From Roseburia sp. (GTDB lineage: Bacteria > Bacillota > Clostridia > Lachnospirales > Lachnospiraceae), in the NCBI GenBank assembly GCA_026168605.1, contig JAPFDX010000012.1, forward strand, positions 124,001-188,000: a stretch of DNA of 64,000 bases, given 5' to 3'. Position 1 is the stretch's first letter; the number at the start of each line of letters is the position of its first letter. The translations under genes were made by a program, and so were the position numbers. Of this stretch, positions 43,554-52,100 are shown in pieces. The notes beneath the pieces are model-generated. The model ran no database searches and was not told the DNA's origin. It saw only the letters and a program-made list of their open reading frames with translations.

Positions 43554-44261
43554 TTATTGTCCCATAAAGCTTAAAATATAATCCACAGTCTCCTGCCACT
43601 GTTCCTCTCTCGGAAGATACGCCTCCCCGTCGCCCTTCTGCGCTCCGTAATTACCGAAGCCCGCATGGTTTCCGCCCTCGATCACATACTCGGTGAGATG
43701 CGCCGCAAGCGGGATGGATTTGTCGTACTTTTCTTTGTTTAAGACCTCATCCTCGCTGCCGTACAGGGAGAGCACCGGAAGCTCCCCGATCTCGCCCGTC
43801 GGATAAGCCGCGAGCAGGATCAGACCCGCGAGCGCGCTCTCATGCTCCTCTGCAAAGCCTGCCGCCATCGCGCCGCCCAGAGAGTGACCGCCGATATACC
43901 ACGTCTCCACCTCCGGCAGCTCCGCCATCACGCGCTCCGCCGCATCCGCATCCAAGACTGCGAGGTGGTACGGCATCTTCACCAGCACGCAGCAGACGCC
44001 CGCCTGCGCCAGTTCATCCAGGATCGGCACATACGCCGTCTCCTCCACCTTCGCGCCCGGATAAAAAATAAATCCCACCGCACTCTCTGTGTCCCCGTAG
44101 ACGATATAGTCCTCCGTCTCCTCCACCTCTTTTGTCTGTGGGGTATAGCGCTCCGCCACATAATAATCCGACGCATACGCGCGGAATCCCGTAATTCCAA
44201 GCGCCGTCAACAATAGCAGAGCCGCCGCCACGCGCAATACCTTACTTCTTCCCTGTTTCAT
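43554..44261 (-). CDS. Alpha/beta hydrolase, membrane-anchored or secreted
   Basis: A 235-residue alpha/beta hydrolase. An N-terminal hydrophobic helix (about 10-28) anchors or exports it. The nucleophile elbow is GGHSLGGAMA (Ser), the acid is in LYGSEDEV and the base in GGNHAGFGNYG, so the catalytic triad is complete. FIFYPGAKV at about 68 fits the dienelactone-hydrolase-like subgroup. ATG 44261 is preferred because GGTGG stands 8 bases upstream; GTG 44273 and ATG 44267 crowd the ribosome site. Substrate unknown. Confidence 0.87.
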   Translation of the reverse strand: MKQGRSKVLRVAAALLLLTALGITGFRAYASDYYVAERYTPQTKEVEETEDYIVYGDTESAVGFIFYPGAKVEETAYVPILDELAQAGVCCVLVKMPYHLAVLDADAAERVMAELPEVETWYIGGHSLGGAMAAGFAEEHESALAGLILLAAYPTGEIGELPVLSLYGSEDEVLNKEKYDKSIPLAAHLTEYVIEGGNHAGFGNYGAQKGDGEAYLPREEQWQETVDYILSFMGQ

Positions 44262-44324
44262 TCCCATTTCCACCCATCTGTTATTATGATACGATGATAA
44301 AAGATTTTTGTGACGGGTGCAACC

Positions 44325-44361
44325 AAAAAATGAGCGGAGACAGTCATTTTTCTGTCTCCGC
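44325..44361 (-). terminator. Terminator of the PTS operon
   Basis: GCGGAGACAG (44334-44343) and CTGTCTCCGC (44352-44361) pair perfectly around an 8-base loop. On the minus strand the stem is followed by TCATTTTTT. It lies 24 bp beyond the PTS IIA stop. Confidence 0.88.
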
Positions 44362-44384
44362 CCACAAACATCTGCGTTTCGCTC

Positions 44385-44705
44385 TTATTTTTGCTCCGGA
44401 AGTCTGCGGTACACATCCACAAGCTCCTTTGCCAGATCTAAAAACATCATTCCTGTCATCAGGTGATCCTGTCCGTGCACCATCAAAAGCGACACCTCCA
44501 TCGGATTTCCTTCCGCCTCTTTCGCGAGCATCTCCGTCTGCGCGTGATGCGCCAGCGTCAGCGACTCCTGCGCCGCCTTAAGCTTCTCCTCCGCCTTTGC
44601 GAAATCGCCTTCCTTTGCCGCCCAGACAGCCTCCATCGCAGAGCTTTTTCCATCCCCGCCATAGAGGATCAGGCTCATGATCGCCTCTGTATTTTTCTCG
44701 TCCAT
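44385..44705 (-). CDS. PTS lactose/cellobiose-type IIA component
   Basis: A 106-residue cytoplasmic phospho-carrier of the Lac/Chb IIA family. The C-terminal part SLLMVHGQDHLMTGMMF holds the phosphorylated His77 (in VHGQDH). The helical bundle with ALTLAHHAQTEML-like helix (LTLAHHAQTEML, about 49-60) is typical. It receives phosphate from HPr and passes it to the IIB component encoded just upstream. It ends the operon and is followed by a terminator. Confidence 0.94.
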   Translation of the reverse strand: MDEKNTEAIMSLILYGGDGKSSAMEAVWAAKEGDFAKAEEKLKAAQESLTLAHHAQTEMLAKEAEGNPMEVSLLMVHGQDHLMTGMMFLDLAKELVDVYRRLPEQK

Positions 44706-44709
44706 CCTC

Positions 44710-45030
44710 TTATCCTTTCAGGAGACCGAGCGCAAATTCCAAAACCTTCTGTCCGTTCATCATCCCGTAATCTGCCATCGGAATAACGCCGACCGGAATT
44801 CCTTTCGGCTCCATTTTGTTCTTAAAGTCCGCTTCCATAAACCGCACCTGCGGTCCCAAAAGCGCCACGTCAATTTTCTGCTTGTCTGCATGATCCTCCG
44901 CCTCCGATGCAGGCACGGCAAAAATCTCCGCCTCGATCCCCGCATCCTCCGCAGCCTTCTGCATTTTGGAAACAAGCAAGCTTGTGCTCATCCCTGCGGC
45001 ACACGCCAGCATGATCGTTTTCTTCTCCAT
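44710..45030 (-). CDS. PTS cellobiose-type IIB component
   Basis: A 106-residue IIB protein. The active-site loop is [11 protein letters not shown] with phosphorylated Cys10, followed by the helix [27 protein letters not shown] is the second conserved strand. GAAGGAGGG precedes the ATG. It passes phosphate from IIA to the sugar carried by the IIC protein. It is separated by 4 bp from the IIA gene. Confidence 0.94.
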   Translation of the reverse strand: MEKKTIMLACAAGMSTSLLVSKMQKAAEDAGIEAEIFAVPASEAEDHADKQKIDVALLGPQVRFMEADFKNKMEPKGIPVGVIPMADYGMMNGQKVLEFALGLLKG

Positions 45031-45048
45031 AAATCAAACCCTCCTTCT

Positions 45049-45945
45049 CTAACGGTTGATGGAACGCGCAATCATAGACACCGTATGACGGATCCCGCGC
45101 AATGCCTTGCTCATGGCATAGATATTTTCCACCGGTGCAACGCCGCCGTAGCCCGCATCGCCGATGTGCTGCATATCCACGCCGCAGATCTTGTTTGCGA
45201 TCGCAAGCTCTCTGATCGTAGCCTCGTCCGAGCTCTCCTGGCTCGTGCCGATCGCCGACATGACAAGTCCGCCCAGGCGGTGCACTTCCTTCACCACTTC
45301 CTTTAACTCTTCCGCGTCAAAGCCCGGCACCGTCCCGACTGCCGGAACCAGGATGACATCTGCGCCCGCCTCCACAAAGCTTTTGGCAACCGCAAGATCT
45401 GCCACCGGCTCATCCGAGCCTGCCGCGTGCATTTTTCCGGCGATCACAAGCCCGGAGAAATGCTGCTTGATCAGACGGATGGCGTTCCCGATCTGCTCGT
45501 TTGTCACGCCCGTTCCCGGGTTTCCGGTCAGGCAGACAAAATCAAAACCAAGTTCGTCAAGGCGCTTTGCAGTCTCCTCATTCAGTTGACGTCCCTTCGG
45601 GATCTCCAGTCTGTCCTCAAGCATCTCTGCCGCAAGATCTACGGGCTCCAGGTTGACGCCGATCGGCCGACCGACCAGACGGTGCAGCTCCTTCACAAAA
45701 TTATCCCTGTCGTGCTCCAGTCCGAAAATATGCGGATCTAACACATCCACACAGTTTAAGAGGATCAGGTCGGCGCCGAATGCGCGCGCGATCTCTGCGT
45801 TTGTGATATCCCCGATATAGCTCTCTCTCGTTGCGACATTCTCTGAGACAACGACGCGCCCCTCGCTCGCCCGGATGCTCTGCTTTAACTCTGCGGCGTC
45901 CATTGCCAGAATCTCTGACGTATTTGCACTAATCAGTCGTTTCAT
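45049..45945 (-). CDS. Uncharacterised predicted TIM-barrel protein of PTS operons (DUF7916-like)
   Basis: A 298-residue soluble protein between the IIC and IIB genes. The sequence alternates strands and helices as in a TIM barrel: RVVVSENVATRESYIGDITNAEIARAFGADLILLNCVDV, then RPIGVNLEP, FDFVCLTGNPGTG, LVIAGKMHA, DVILVPAVGTVPGF, LGGLVMSAIGTSQESS and ICGVDMQHIGDAGYGG. Gly-rich strand ends near the C-terminus look suited to phosphate binding. It resembles proteins of PTS operons that databases have labelled DUF7916 or, doubtfully, HAD-like; it has no HAD DxDxT motif. A role on the imported phosphorylated sugar is inferred from position only. Confidence 0.8.
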   Translation of the reverse strand: MKRLISANTSEILAMDAAELKQSIRASEGRVVVSENVATRESYIGDITNAEIARAFGADLILLNCVDVLDPHIFGLEHDRDNFVKELHRLVGRPIGVNLEPVDLAAEMLEDRLEIPKGRQLNEETAKRLDELGFDFVCLTGNPGTGVTNEQIGNAIRLIKQHFSGLVIAGKMHAAGSDEPVADLAVAKSFVEAGADVILVPAVGTVPGFDAEELKEVVKEVHRLGGLVMSAIGTSQESSDEATIRELAIANKICGVDMQHIGDAGYGGVAPVENIYAMSKALRGIRHTVSMIARSINR

Positions 45946-45966
45946 AGTTTCTATATTCCTTTGCGT

Positions 45967-47244
45967 TTATTTGGTTTCTTTTTCTTCCTCTGCCTTAAAG
46001 CGCTTCTCTACCGATGCGATAAACGGAAGGTAGATCAAAATATCAAGCACGATCAAAACAATCTGTAAGATCGACGCGCGGATACTTCCTGTCGCAAGGA
46101 ATCCACTGATGATCGGCGGTGTCGTCCATCCCGGAGCCGTGTAGGTCAGCGGAACAAGTCCCGTCGCCATCGCCGCGTATGCGACAACCAGGTTGACGAT
46201 CGGCGCGAGCACGAACGGCAGTAATAAAAGAATATTTAACACAACCGGAAGTCCGAACATCGTCGGCTCGTTGATATTGAACAGTCCCGGAACAACCGTG
46301 AGCGGTGCAAGGGTCTTTGCCTGCTTGCTCGCGTGCTTTCTGCGCGCCAGCCATGCCAGTGCAAGCACAAGTCCGATCGTCGCTCCCGCGCCACCGATGT
46401 ATACGAAGTTATCCATAAACGGTGTGGTAAAAATGTGCTCCAGCGGCTCGCCTGCGCGGAACGCCTCTGTGTTCTCACCAAGATTTGCAAGCCAGATCGG
46501 CTCCATGATCTTATTTACGATATTTCCGCCGTGCAGTCCCACAAACCAGAGTGAGCTGCAGCATAACACAAGAACAACAACACCGATAATATTATTTCCA
46601 AGAAGTCCAAGCGGTACACCAAGCACTGTCTTTGCGATCATGTGCAGGTTTGGAAGTCCAAATGCATCCAGCACACCGTATACGATCAGCCATCCTACGA
46701 TCAGCACTGCGCCCGGCAGGATCGCACTGAAACTCTTTGACACTGCAGGCGGTACGCTCTCAGGCATCTTGATCTGGATATTGTGGTTGATAAACCACTG
46801 GTATACCCATCCGTTGATCAGACCGAGTACGATCGCAACGAACAGACCCTGCGCTGCCATATAAGTGGTAGGCATTCCACTTCCTGCCTCACCGCTCACA
46901 AACGGCGTCACCAGAATAAATGTGGACAATGAGATGATACCAGCGGAAACTCCGTCCGTCTTATACTGTTTTGCAAGGCTGTGGGCAATACCGAAACTTG
47001 CAACAAGACCGATCAGTCCGAAGCTGCTGTCAGAACCCTTCCATAGATAAGTGCCGATCCCCATATCTCCCAGCCACTTCTCCAGAGGCGGAATCGCAAA
47101 ACCCGTCGCGATCACCATCAACAAGGAACCGATAATAATGAGCGGCATCGCCAGTGTGATACCGTCACGCACGGCAATGAGAAATTTGTTTGCCGCCATC
47201 TTTGCCGCTACCGGCATAAGCTTTTCGTTTAGAAATTTGTTCAT
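45967..47244 (-). CDS. PTS cellobiose-type IIC permease
   Basis: A 425-residue membrane permease of the cellobiose (CelB/ChbC) class. The N-terminus MNKFLNEKLMPVAAKMAANKF, followed by AVRDGITLAMPLIIIGSLLM, is typical. FNINEPTMFGLPVVLN (about 330-345) is the family's substrate-binding signature, and WFVGLHGGNIVN is also conserved. About ten helices are visible. AAGGAGAAAGTT precedes the ATG. It is first in the operon with the TIM-barrel, IIB and IIA genes, divergent from the ROK repressor gene. The sugar is probably a beta-disaccharide or amino-sugar dimer, but no glycosidase is encoded in the operon. Confidence 0.95.
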   Translation of the reverse strand: MNKFLNEKLMPVAAKMAANKFLIAVRDGITLAMPLIIIGSLLMVIATGFAIPPLEKWLGDMGIGTYLWKGSDSSFGLIGLVASFGIAHSLAKQYKTDGVSAGIISLSTFILVTPFVSGEAGSGMPTTYMAAQGLFVAIVLGLINGWVYQWFINHNIQIKMPESVPPAVSKSFSAILPGAVLIVGWLIVYGVLDAFGLPNLHMIAKTVLGVPLGLLGNNIIGVVVLVLCCSSLWFVGLHGGNIVNKIMEPIWLANLGENTEAFRAGEPLEHIFTTPFMDNFVYIGGAGATIGLVLALAWLARRKHASKQAKTLAPLTVVPGLFNINEPTMFGLPVVLNILLLLPFVLAPIVNLVVAYAAMATGLVPLTYTAPGWTTPPIISGFLATGSIRASILQIVLIVLDILIYLPFIASVEKRFKAEEEKETK

Positions 47245-47280
47245 AACTTTCTCCTTTGCTTTATTTTTTCTAATTATAAC

Positions 47281-47321
47281 TTATAAAGTTTATTTTGTAT
47301 ATATTTATTTATAGTTTATAA
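47281..47321. promoter_or_regulatory. Candidate ROK repressor operator
   Basis: An AT-rich imperfect inverted repeat: TTATAAAGTTTATTTTG on the left and ATTTATTTATAGTTTATAA on the right. It begins 36 bp upstream of the IIC start. ROK repressors bind long AT-rich dyads, so it fits as operator of the PTS operon. AT-richness makes chance symmetry possible. Confidence 0.35.
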
Positions 47322-47452
47322 TCAATACTGTGCTTTTCAACAAATTTCTTATCTGTTTTTTATCTATTATTACCATAGAAAAGTTATTTTTATTTCTATT
47401 TTTGTTTTAATTGTTTGTAAAATATAATCAACTTGCCATTTTTTCTTTTCTG

Positions 47453-47482
47453 AATGACCGGAACTTCATTTTATGCTATAAT
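47453..47482 (+). promoter_or_regulatory. Predicted promoter of the ROK gene
   Basis: A perfect TATAAT (47477-47482) preceded by TG at the extended -10 position (TGCTATAAT). A weak -35 (ATGACC, 47453-47458) lies 18 bp upstream. Confidence 0.65.
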
Positions 47483-47517
47483 TTAAGGAAATAAACGGTA
47501 AAAGAGGAAATAGGGGA

Positions 47518-48714
47518 ATGAAACAGACAAAAAAACAGCAGCAGCTCTACACGACGATTCTTCACAAGATTTATACCAGACATGAAATTTCCAGAATTGA
47601 CATTGCAAGGGAGACGGGGATCACTCCGGCGACAGTCAGCCTGATCACCGCGGATATGCTCTCGGAGCACCTGATCCGGGAGATCGGCGAGGAGGCGGAG
47701 GCTCCCGAGACCGTCGGTCGCAAAAAGATCCTGCTCTCGGTCGCGCCGTCCCACTCCTTTTATGCGGGCGCCGAGATCTCCGAAAAATTTTTCTCCTTTG
47801 TGCTGACGGACAACACCGGCGTTGTGTTTGCGCAGGAAACGGTGTTCCACGATCGCCATACGCCGATGAACGCAGCTTTTTTCACCGGACATCTCTCCGC
47901 CTTTCTGGACAAAACAGATCACGCCGCGGAGATCCGGGCGATCGGAGTCGCCATTCCCGGGCACTACACGAAGGAGCATCCGCATCAGATCATGACAAAC
48001 AATGCCTACTGGCAGGATTTTTCCCTCCCGGATATCGCTGCGCATTTTCAGGTTCCTGTCTTTTTTTCCAATAACGTACACTGCATGGCGCGGGCGGAAT
48101 CCCTCTTTTACCCATCCTCCGACGGTGACAACAGCAACTTTCTGTTTTTCCACATCGGACGCGGCATCCACTGCACCCATATGTATCACGATGATCTGTA
48201 CGGAAAGCAAAATTTAAAGATCGGTGAGATCGGACACATGATCATCCGTCCGGACGGAGAATTGTGCGAGTGCGGCAAGCGCGGCTGCCTCCAGACCTAC
48301 GCCAGCGAGGCGTGGCTTTTGCGCAAGGCGCGGCTGCTCTACGGCAGCATCGCCGACACCTGCCTGCACCAGCTTGTGAGAAATGAAAACGAGATTACCT
48401 TGCAGACGCTTCTGACCGCCTACGAACTGGGCGACGACCTGACCGTAAAGCTTCTCGACTCCGCGGTCAAAAGCATCGGCATCGCCAGCACGAACCTGAA
48501 CATGATCATCGACTCCGCCCGGATTTTTATCCACGGGGAGCTGTTTGACAATCCAAAGACCGTGGCGCTTTTAAAAAGCTATCTGGATTTTGAGCCGAAT
48601 CTGTTTACCCTGCCGTCCAGACAGCAGATCATCATCAAGCCCTACTCGCCCTATACCGGCGCCGTCGGAGCGGCTGCCCTGGCGGTCTGCCGCTCTCTGC
48701 TTGCGCTAAATTAA
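47518..48714 (+). CDS. ROK-family transcriptional repressor (NagC/XylR type)
   Basis: A 398-residue regulator. The N-terminal winged helix-turn-helix is at about 10-70 (ISRIDIARETGITPATVSLITADMLSEHLI). The ROK sugar-kinase-like domain follows, with IGVAIPGHY, FFSNNVHCMARAE and the zinc-binding signature CECGKRGCLQTYAS (about 243-256). The catalytic Asp of ROK kinases is replaced here by the pattern SNNVHCMA, as expected for a regulator. It is divergent from the PTS operon, which it probably represses until the sugar or its phosphate binds. Its end overlaps the converging YfhO gene by 9 bp. Confidence 0.93.
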   Translation: MKQTKKQQQLYTTILHKIYTRHEISRIDIARETGITPATVSLITADMLSEHLIREIGEEAEAPETVGRKKILLSVAPSHSFYAGAEISEKFFSFVLTDNTGVVFAQETVFHDRHTPMNAAFFTGHLSAFLDKTDHAAEIRAIGVAIPGHYTKEHPHQIMTNNAYWQDFSLPDIAAHFQVPVFFSNNVHCMARAESLFYPSSDGDNSNFLFFHIGRGIHCTHMYHDDLYGKQNLKIGEIGHMIIRPDGELCECGKRGCLQTYASEAWLLRKARLLYGSIADTCLHQLVRNENEITLQTLLTAYELGDDLTVKLLDSAVKSIGIASTNLNMIIDSARIFIHGELFDNPKTVALLKSYLDFEPNLFTLPSRQQIIIKPYSPYTGAVGAAALAVCRSLLALN

Positions 48715-51219
48715 CTTTTTTGCCGCAAGCAGTCCGATCGCAGAGAGCACGCTTATGGCACAGCCGATATATAATCCCGGCGGCGTGAGACAGAGCGTGA
48801 TCTCATGCGCTCCCGCAGAAAGTTTCGCTCCCACAAACGCCGTGTTCACGGTCAAAAGCTCCGTCTCCTTCCCGTCTATGTACAGTTTCATTCCGCGCTG
48901 GCGCGGGATAGAGGTCACGAAATATCCGTCCGCCTCTGTCTGCACCCTGCAGGATAACAGTTCATTTCCTTCGGTCTCCTCCCCAACTGCCGGGACGTAG
49001 CGCTTTTCTGTCAAAAGAGACTTTTCGTAGGACGCGCACCGTAGATCAGAGAGCGTATATTCTCCCTTGGAAAATGAAATCTCGATCTTTTTTAAACTGC
49101 CGTTCTCATCTCCGGAAAGCTGATAGTGAAAACAGTGATTCTCATTGGGATAAGGCGCACCGTCCGCAGAAAGCTTATTTTTCCTTCCATTGATCGTGAT
49201 CACCACCGCGCGCTTCCCGTCGCTCTCCACCTCAAATTGTATGCCGAGGATCTCATCTGTGATCTCCTCCTCTAAAAAGAGTGTCAGCGATGCCCCCTCG
49301 TCCGCCGTGATGGCAAGGCTGCCATCCTCATTCTCTGTGATGGTGAGCGCATCGCTCTTCTCATAGCCGGAAAATTTGGGTGCAGTCTCAGACACCGCAG
49401 GCTGCATCCGACTGCCAGACTCCGGCTGCTTTTTCACCGCATCCTGACCCTCATCTGCCGTTTTCTTCCCACTGTCCCCGATCACCGTCTGCTCCATCAG
49501 AGCCGCGATCCTTGCGCTCTCATCCAGTCCATAGAACGTTTTTTCCGAAATCGTCTCCCCTTCCGGCACCGTGTAGGCAACCGGAAGCACGGATGGATTT
49601 TCCGCCAAAAGGCTCCCGCCCTCTGTGGCGATCACCTCATATCCCTCGGGCAGTTTTTCCCGCGTCGTCTCCAGATAGCGAACCCCCAGAAACGAGAGCA
49701 GAAACGGGTTCTCCTCCGGCAGTATCGCAACCTGGTTATTGATCTGCACCGGAGTCTGCATCAGGTCATAATAAAAGTCGGAATACGCCTGATTTGTGAC
49801 AGACGAGTACATCGCGCTCTTCCCTATGCCAAAGCAGGCTTCCCCGAGGCGGTTTGCACGGGCGAGCGGATCACAGAGACTGTCAAAGCGGTACAGCGGC
49901 TGCTCCCGCGCAAGCGCGCCGAGCGTTTTTGCAATGCTCCCATGCTCCGCCGCCTCGATCTGCGCCAGCTTCTCCCCACTGACATAGTCCTCGCTAAAAG
50001 ACGCCGCAGCAAAGCTGACAATCGGCGCGGGCAAAAGCAACAGGCAGGCAAGTGCCGCAGCTTTTCCTGACATAGGAGTGGCTCGCATAACAGCCACAAA
50101 GACCGCCAGAAGCAGAAAGTCAAGACTCATCCCCAGAAGATCACCGGAGCCTATGTGAAACAGAAGGCAGACTGCCATCGGGAGAAACGGATAAATCTGC
50201 CACTTCATCTCCCCGCGCCACATAGCAAGGAATACGCGCATCCCATGCAGCAGAAACAGCGGCACAAACGGCACCAGTATTTTCCCGCGCGCATAGAGCG
50301 TTCCGTTTAACAGCCACGCGCCGATCCCACATGAGATGAGCAGCAGATAAAACAGACTGTCCGCCCGGTACTCTTTCTTCCTAAGTCCCGCGAACAACAA
50401 GTACAATACCAGCAGCGTCAGCCCCATCCCGTAAGAACTGTACAAAAGAAAGTTAAGCTTCGGCAGAAGCAGCGGCACGGAGAGTGCTCCCGCCGTCTCA
50501 CGCTTGTGCTCCAGGATCACGAAAAACGATGGGACCAGCAATATCGCCGCAAGTCCCACGGAGCCCGCCGCCGTCACAAGATAGCCGCGCCAGAATTTCT
50601 TTCCCTCTCTGCGGTAGGAGTACCACCCGACTGCCGCGAGCATCGCGATCGAATAGTAAAAGCTGTTGCAGTAGGCAACCGCCAGAAAAACTGCCGCAAG
50701 CCCTACACGTCTGTGCTGCTCCGCCAGCAGCGCACATCTGCTCTGCAATATCAGCAGAGAGGACAGAAAAAACGGCATATAGTTGATAAACATGACCTGC
50801 CTGTGCGTGTGAAAAAAGCAGGCTGCACACAAAAATAAAACGCTGCCGAAAAATGACGCCGCATCACTTTTCAGCTCCCTGCGCAGGAAGAGATCAAACA
50901 ACAGAACGCTCGCGAGATAGCCAACGCACATATATACGATCAGGATCCGGTACATCGGGACCCCCGGCAGCAGACAGCCGATCAGAATGTCCGGGCGCAG
51001 ATAGCCGTAGTAAGAAAACTGAAATCCGTTGACGCCACCGCCAAGCGGCAGGACCTGCGGCAGCAGCGTCCCCTGCTCTCTGCACGCATCGCGGATCGTC
51101 TCCGCAAGCGCGGCGTGCTGCGACAGCCAGTCCATATTGGAACCGTAAACCATTCCATTTGGCAGTGTAAGAAATAAAAGGACGAGAACCAGTCCCGTCA
51201 GAAGTAATGTCCGTTTCAT
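48706..51219 (-). CDS. YfhO-family membrane glycosyltransferase-like protein
   Basis: An 837-residue multi-pass membrane protein of the YfhO family. About a dozen helices fill residues 1-420, and a large extracytoplasmic C-terminal region (about 430-820) precedes a final helix. The first extracytoplasmic loop carries DWLSQHAALAETIRDACREQG, a typical acidic GT-C-fold loop. In Gram-positive bacteria YfhO proteins add sugars to lipoteichoic or wall teichoic acid. ATG 51219 has GGAGG at good spacing; the longer frame lacks one. A Ser/Glu/Lys-rich insert near 590-615 is probably a flexible linker. It is divergent from a two-component system, which might sense the envelope. Confidence 0.88.
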   Translation of the reverse strand: MKRTLLLTGLVLVLLFLTLPNGMVYGSNMDWLSQHAALAETIRDACREQGTLLPQVLPLGGGVNGFQFSYYGYLRPDILIGCLLPGVPMYRILIVYMCVGYLASVLLFDLFLRRELKSDAASFFGSVLFLCAACFFHTHRQVMFINYMPFFLSSLLILQSRCALLAEQHRRVGLAAVFLAVAYCNSFYYSIAMLAAVGWYSYRREGKKFWRGYLVTAAGSVGLAAILLVPSFFVILEHKRETAGALSVPLLLPKLNFLLYSSYGMGLTLLVLYLLFAGLRKKEYRADSLFYLLLISCGIGAWLLNGTLYARGKILVPFVPLFLLHGMRVFLAMWRGEMKWQIYPFLPMAVCLLFHIGSGDLLGMSLDFLLLAVFVAVMRATPMSGKAAALACLLLLPAPIVSFAAASFSEDYVSGEKLAQIEAAEHGSIAKTLGALAREQPLYRFDSLCDPLARANRLGEACFGIGKSAMYSSVTNQAYSDFYYDLMQTPVQINNQVAILPEENPFLLSFLGVRYLETTREKLPEGYEVIATEGGSLLAENPSVLPVAYTVPEGETISEKTFYGLDESARIAALMEQTVIGDSGKKTADEGQDAVKKQPESGSRMQPAVSETAPKFSGYEKSDALTITENEDGSLAITADEGASLTLFLEEEITDEILGIQFEVESDGKRAVVITINGRKNKLSADGAPYPNENHCFHYQLSGDENGSLKKIEISFSKGEYTLSDLRCASYEKSLLTEKRYVPAVGEETEGNELLSCRVQTEADGYFVTSIPRQRGMKLYIDGKETELLTVNTAFVGAKLSAGAHEITLCLTPPGLYIGCAISVLSAIGLLAAKKLI

Positions 51220-51296
51220 AAATTCCTCCATATCATTTGTCCGACTTATTCTATCAAAAAGCCCCAAAAAAATCACCAAAATTTTTCCAAAGAATT

Positions 51297-51313
51297 CTTA
51301 AGAATCCTTAAGA
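51297..51313. promoter_or_regulatory. Candidate response-regulator box (direct repeats)
   Basis: CTTAAGA occurs twice, starting at 51297 and 51307, exactly 10 bp apart, the spacing on which OmpR-family dimers bind. It lies 37 bp upstream of the TATAAT at 51350 that precedes the two-component genes and between them and the divergent YfhO gene. Autoregulation is inferred. Confidence 0.5.
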
Positions 51314-51349
51314 GTACAAAAACTGCTCGTCTTATACGAAAATTTTATG

Positions 51350-51355
51350 TATAAT
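51350..51355 (+). promoter_or_regulatory. -10 box of the second two-component system
   Basis: A perfect TATAAT, 28 bp upstream of the start codon. No good -35 hexamer is seen 17 bp upstream, which suits an activator-dependent promoter under the direct-repeat box. Confidence 0.5.
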
Positions 51356-51383
51356 GCAGGAAACAGAATGAATGGAGAATACG

Positions 51384-52100
51384 ATGGAACAGACAAAGAT
51401 CCTGGTTGTGGACGACAACCCGGAAATCCGCGAGATTTTACGCATCCTTTTGGAAAATGAATCCTATGAAGTGACAGAGGCGGGCGACGGCGCCGCCGCG
51501 CTTTTGGCTCTTTCTGCCGAAAGCTTTGACCTCATCATTTTAGATATTATGATGCCGCACTTAGACGGCTACCAGACTTGTTTAAAAATCCGCGAGAGCT
51601 CCAACGCGCCGATCCTCTTTCTGAGCGCCAAGACAAAGGAAAGCGATAAGACACTCGGCTTTTCCAGCGGCGGGGACGACTATCTGGCAAAGCCGTTTTC
51701 CTACAATGAGCTGGTCTCCCGCGCGAAGGCGCTCATCCGCCGCTACCGGATCTATCAGGGCAAGTCTCCGCAGGAGGAAGCTCCCTCACCAAAGCGGGCA
51801 GAGCTTCTCTCCTGCGGAAAACTGACGATCGATCCCACAAAACAGCTTGTCAGCAGGGACGGCGTTCCCTTGGAGCTGACCGATACGGAATACGAAATCC
51901 TCCTGCTGCTTCTGTCGCACCGCGAGCAGATTTTTCCGGCGGCACAGCTCTATGAGGCCGTCTGGAACGAGCCGTACCACTACACGGCAAACAACACGGT
52001 GATGGTCCACATCCGGAATCTGCGGTGCAAGATCGAGGAGGACGCCACCCATCCAAATATCATCAAAACTGTCTGGGGAAAGGGATACCGCTGTGATTAA
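51384..52100 (+). CDS. OmpR-family response regulator (VanR-like)
   Basis: A 238-residue regulator. The receiver has DD (10-11), phospho-acceptor Asp54 in IILDIMMPHLDGYQ, and DDYLAKPF with the conserved Lys. The winged-helix output domain is at about 135-236 (ELTDTEYEILLLLLSHREQIF ... VMVHIRNLRCKIE ... GKGYRCD). ATG 51384 has GGAG upstream; the ATG four codons earlier overlaps that site. The kinase gene overlaps its end by 8 bp. Candidate binding repeats lie upstream, suggesting autoregulation. Confidence 0.94.
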   Translation: MEQTKILVVDDNPEIREILRILLENESYEVTEAGDGAAALLALSAESFDLIILDIMMPHLDGYQTCLKIRESSNAPILFLSAKTKESDKTLGFSSGGDDYLAKPFSYNELVSRAKALIRRYRIYQGKSPQEEAPSPKRAELLSCGKLTIDPTKQLVSRDGVPLELTDTEYEILLLLLSHREQIFPAAQLYEAVWNEPYHYTANNTVMVHIRNLRCKIEEDATHPNIIKTVWGKGYRCD

